NCBI GenBank assembly: GCA_027600665.1
Contig: JADGJL010000864.1
Coordinates: 1,779 to 12,693 of the forward strand
Length of the DNA stretch: 10,915 bases
Reading direction: 5' to 3'
Source: Irineochytrium annulatum
Lineage: Eukaryota > Chytridiomycota > Chytridiomycetes > Chytridiales > Chytridiaceae
Shown: piece by piece, positions 8,923 to 10,915 of the stretch
Numbering within the stretch: the stretch's first letter is position 1
How the letters are laid out: each line of letters begins with the position of its first letter
The notes under the pieces: model-generated
What the model was told of the DNA's origin: nothing
The model's input: the letters and a program-made list of their open reading frames with translations, nothing else
Databases searched by the model: none
Program-made: the position numbers and the translations under genes

Positions 8923-10055
8923 TCACGCCGCCTCGACGAACAACGGCTGGTGCTGTCGCTCCATCATCTGACCATGCTCAACACTTGATCGTCTCCTCTT
9001 GGCGAACGGCGGGGTTGGAAGCTGGTGATCGGTGGTTTGGCGCGCTGGTTTTGGCCAGGAAGTTGGCGCCGGCGCCATGATGGTCATGTTCGCCGAAGGT
9101 GTCATTGTGGTCACTCCGTTGACTGAAACAGGCATCGAGTCTATCCGCGGGCGTGCTGCGGGTAAGGTCTCGCGCTCGCGGTAGTAGAAGCCCTCGGCTT
9201 GGTCTTCACCGAACCTAGAGTTCCGACGCAGCCTCTCAACGTCCACGGGGTCCACCGACTCGTCCGAGGATGAATCGTCAGAATCTGAGTCAGAGTCAGA
9301 CGACATGCCGTCAGCGTCGCACGCGTCGTCGCCCTCCTCGCTCTCCGCCATCTTGCAGTCCAATATCCCCACCTCCGGCACCGTGCCAGCGCGCGTCAGT
9401 AGCCTCTGTCGAACCAGCGAGCTATAGTAGTCCTGCACCTTGGCCGCCGTCACATGTAGATCCCAGTCGAGCAGAAACAACAACTCCAGCTCAAGGCAAT
9501 TGAGTTCCTCCGTCGATATCCCGCCGATTTTGGCGCTGGCTGAGGCAGAGAGGAAGTAATCGCTCTGCGACTTGCTGGCGAGCGTCAGGGCCGTGATGAT
9601 GAAGCGGTGGATGGTCAAGGACGTGATGACGAAGGATTTGCGGCGCTCGCAGGCCCGGTCCACGTAGATCAGGAGAATTAGGAGGCAGACGGGCTCGAGG
9701 CGAGAGTACTTGACGATGCGGGCGAGGTAGTCGTGGATGCCGATGCCGGGCGGGGACTTGGAGTGGAAGCGGGTGAGGGCGGCGGGAGGGAGGCGATCGT
9801 TATGGGTTTGAATGAGTTGGAGAATGTTCGCTACGAGGGAGGTGAGTGTGTGCGCGTCCGCGTCCGTGAACTAGGGAACATGGAGTCAGCTATTGGGTTA
9901 ACCAACGCAAGGCGAATACTCACGTCAAGCGGCAACCCCGGTCCGGGTGTGCCGAACGCGGGTTGGGTGGCAATGGCGGCAGCCGCGGCCGAGGATCGTC
10001 TTCGCCGCCCGTCCCTCCAGGCGTCGTTGAGGCAGGCCACCATCGGTGTTGTCAT
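8923..10055 (-). CDS. PHO80: Pho80-like cyclin (Pho85 cyclin family)
   Basis: Two exons: 10055-9924 and 9870-8923, split by a 53-nt intron (gtgagt...ctgactcc...ccctag). They join to 359 aa. The cyclin box runs from about residue 53 to 195 and contains ALTRFHSKSPPGIGIHDYLA, RLEPVCLLILLIYVDRACER, LTIHRFIITALTLASKS, and KIGGISTEELNCLELELLFLLDWDL, which is the Pho80/Pcl6/Pcl7 pattern. Such cyclins bind the CDK Pho85 and take part in phosphate and glycogen signalling in yeast; the role here is by homology. After the box come an acidic serine-rich run (SSDSDSDSDDSSSDES, about 234-249) and a basic KRRR (335-338) that could be a nuclear localisation signal. ATG 10055 is the first in frame after an upstream TGA. 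An extra 5' exon joined at the cag near 10106 is possible but unsupported. Confidence 0.9.
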
Positions 10056-10901
10056 GTCGGCTGAAGTTGCCACGTCCTCCCGTGACAGGTGAGTCTGGGT
10101 GTGCGTCGCCTGCGCAGGTCACGTCCGCTGCTGAAGCGAAGACGGAGGCGTGAGGCGCTTGAAGGCCGCACTTAATAGAGGAAGGCAGTGGAAGCCAGGA
10201 TGCACGCCGTCGGTCCGCCCTTGGATCCCGCACGCGCGTGCTGTGATGAACAAGGCGATTTTGTTCTATTATTTTAACACGAAACGACCCTTGGACCAGA
10301 CCATGGTCCGCAAGCCTTCCGACGGCTTCGTTCTGGCCTGCCTGGTCGCGTGAGGGAGAATTTGAGGAAGCCGTTTGAGATGGTAGAGCCTTGTTCCATT
10401 TAGTTGATATGCCAAGTATCGCCAACAATAACGGGTTCCAACATTTTGATATTGCGGCCATGTAAAAGCAGTTTTTCTGCTTCAGTGTCAGTTAAGATAG
10501 AGCGGCTAGACGCTAACAATGTCCTCACGAAAGTACATATCCCATAAATAATATATTTGATGGCTAAGGCCCGCTGCCGGTCCGAAATCACTGAGGCCTT
10601 AATTACCATTACGAAAAGAAAGGTCAAACATGAATTATAAATTGTTGAGAGTCAAATGAAAACAAAAAACATAATTAAAAGGTGTAAGAAATTATTAGTG
10701 AGCAATAGCATCATCAGGAATGCGATATCCGACTTAGAAACACCAGCACATATGTAAAATGAGAGCTCAAGAGCATCTCGGGTTGATAACATTAAACACA
10801 ATCAGACCACCTTCCCCCTTCACCCCTGTCCCCGCTCTCACTGGCCCATCGAATTCGCCCCCATCTCGCTTGACCACCCGTCCAACATCATCTCCATCGC
10901 C
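10056..10901. other. Intergenic region upstream of the Pho80-like gene
   Basis: No gene is supported in these 846 bp. The open frames found here resemble no family, and the longest (- strand, up to 10461) mostly lies antisense to, or out of frame with, the Pho80-like first exon. The left part (10056-10370) is GC-richer and is the expected promoter and 5' UTR of that gene. From about 10400 the sequence becomes A/T-rich, with blocks such as aaataatatattt near 10545. The last 110 bases are strongly C/T-rich (10808-10900), the kind of tract often found just before fungal start codons. Confidence 0.5.
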
Positions 10902-10915
10902 ATGTCCAACATAAT
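10902..10915 (+). CDS. Possible start of a further gene, cut by the window end
   Basis: An ATG in good context (tcgccATGtcc) directly follows a roughly 90-base pyrimidine-rich tract, suggesting the beginning of a + strand gene. Only four full codons (M S N I) are visible, so no product can be named. The call rests on context alone. Confidence 0.25.

Noticed and set aside
9925..10461. 178-residue open frame on the - strand
   Set aside because: It overlaps the Pho80-like first exon in another frame, has no recognisable domain, and is explained by GC-rich sequence with few stops.
10400..10627. 75-residue open frame on the - strand
   Set aside because: No family resemblance, A/T-rich composition and no supporting neighbour or splice context.
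8849..10692. Shared 12-mer ggtgtaagaaat at about 8848 and 10681
   Set aside because: A match this short is expected by chance in 10.9 kb and the flanks differ.
1..10915. Mobile element, CRISPR, tRNA/rRNA or defence-like system
   Set aside because: No repeats with spacers, terminal inverted repeats, transposase motifs or RNA folds were seen. The genes are ordinary eukaryotic housekeeping families apart from the fusions reported.

Overview
The window looks like nuclear DNA from a fungus, probably an early-diverging (chytrid-grade or similar) lineage. Genes are closely packed and cut by many short introns of about 41-87 nt with GT...AG ends. Many of the introns carry a CTRAY-like branch site (for example gctaat, ctgac, ctaac). 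The gene set also fits: Pho80- and Ctk2-type cyclins and a Gyp1-type Rab GAP are fungal in style, while VMP1 is missing from budding yeast and, as far as I recall, from most Dikarya. The organism call is an inference. No composition statistic or database search was available.

Layout: 1-939 has no convincing gene. 940-2486 (+) is an 8-exon TBC/Gyp1 (TBC1D22-like) Rab GAP. It converges with 2669-4410 (-), a 7-exon VMP1-like ER membrane protein with an N-terminal SAP motif. Only 67 bp separate the VMP1-like start from 4478-6808 (+), an 8-exon plant/bacterial-type citrate synthase homologue. That protein has a C-terminal coiled-coil extension and lacks one of the family's usual active-site histidines. 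It is followed after 96 bp by 6905-8603 (+), an 8-exon Ctk2/cyclin K-like cyclin with a proline-rich tail. This converges with 8923-10055 (-), a 2-exon Pho80-like cyclin. 10056-10901 has no supported gene, and a possible new start codon lies at 10902.

The exon models were built by hand. Splice phases were kept continuous and the joined protein was compared with remembered family motifs. Every multi-exon model closes in frame: 388, 479, 647, 440 and 359 aa.

How the genes work together: there is no operon-like pathway. Gyp1-type GAPs (Ypt1/Rab1 traffic) and VMP1 (ER lipid scrambling, autophagosome formation) both act in early secretory and autophagy membranes. The two cyclins partner different CDKs: a Ctk1/Cdk12-type RNA polymerase II CTD kinase and Pho85. 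No mobile element, CRISPR array, RNA gene or defence-like system was found. The most notable points are protein-level: the SAP-VMP1 fusion, and the altered active site and added tail of the citrate synthase homologue.
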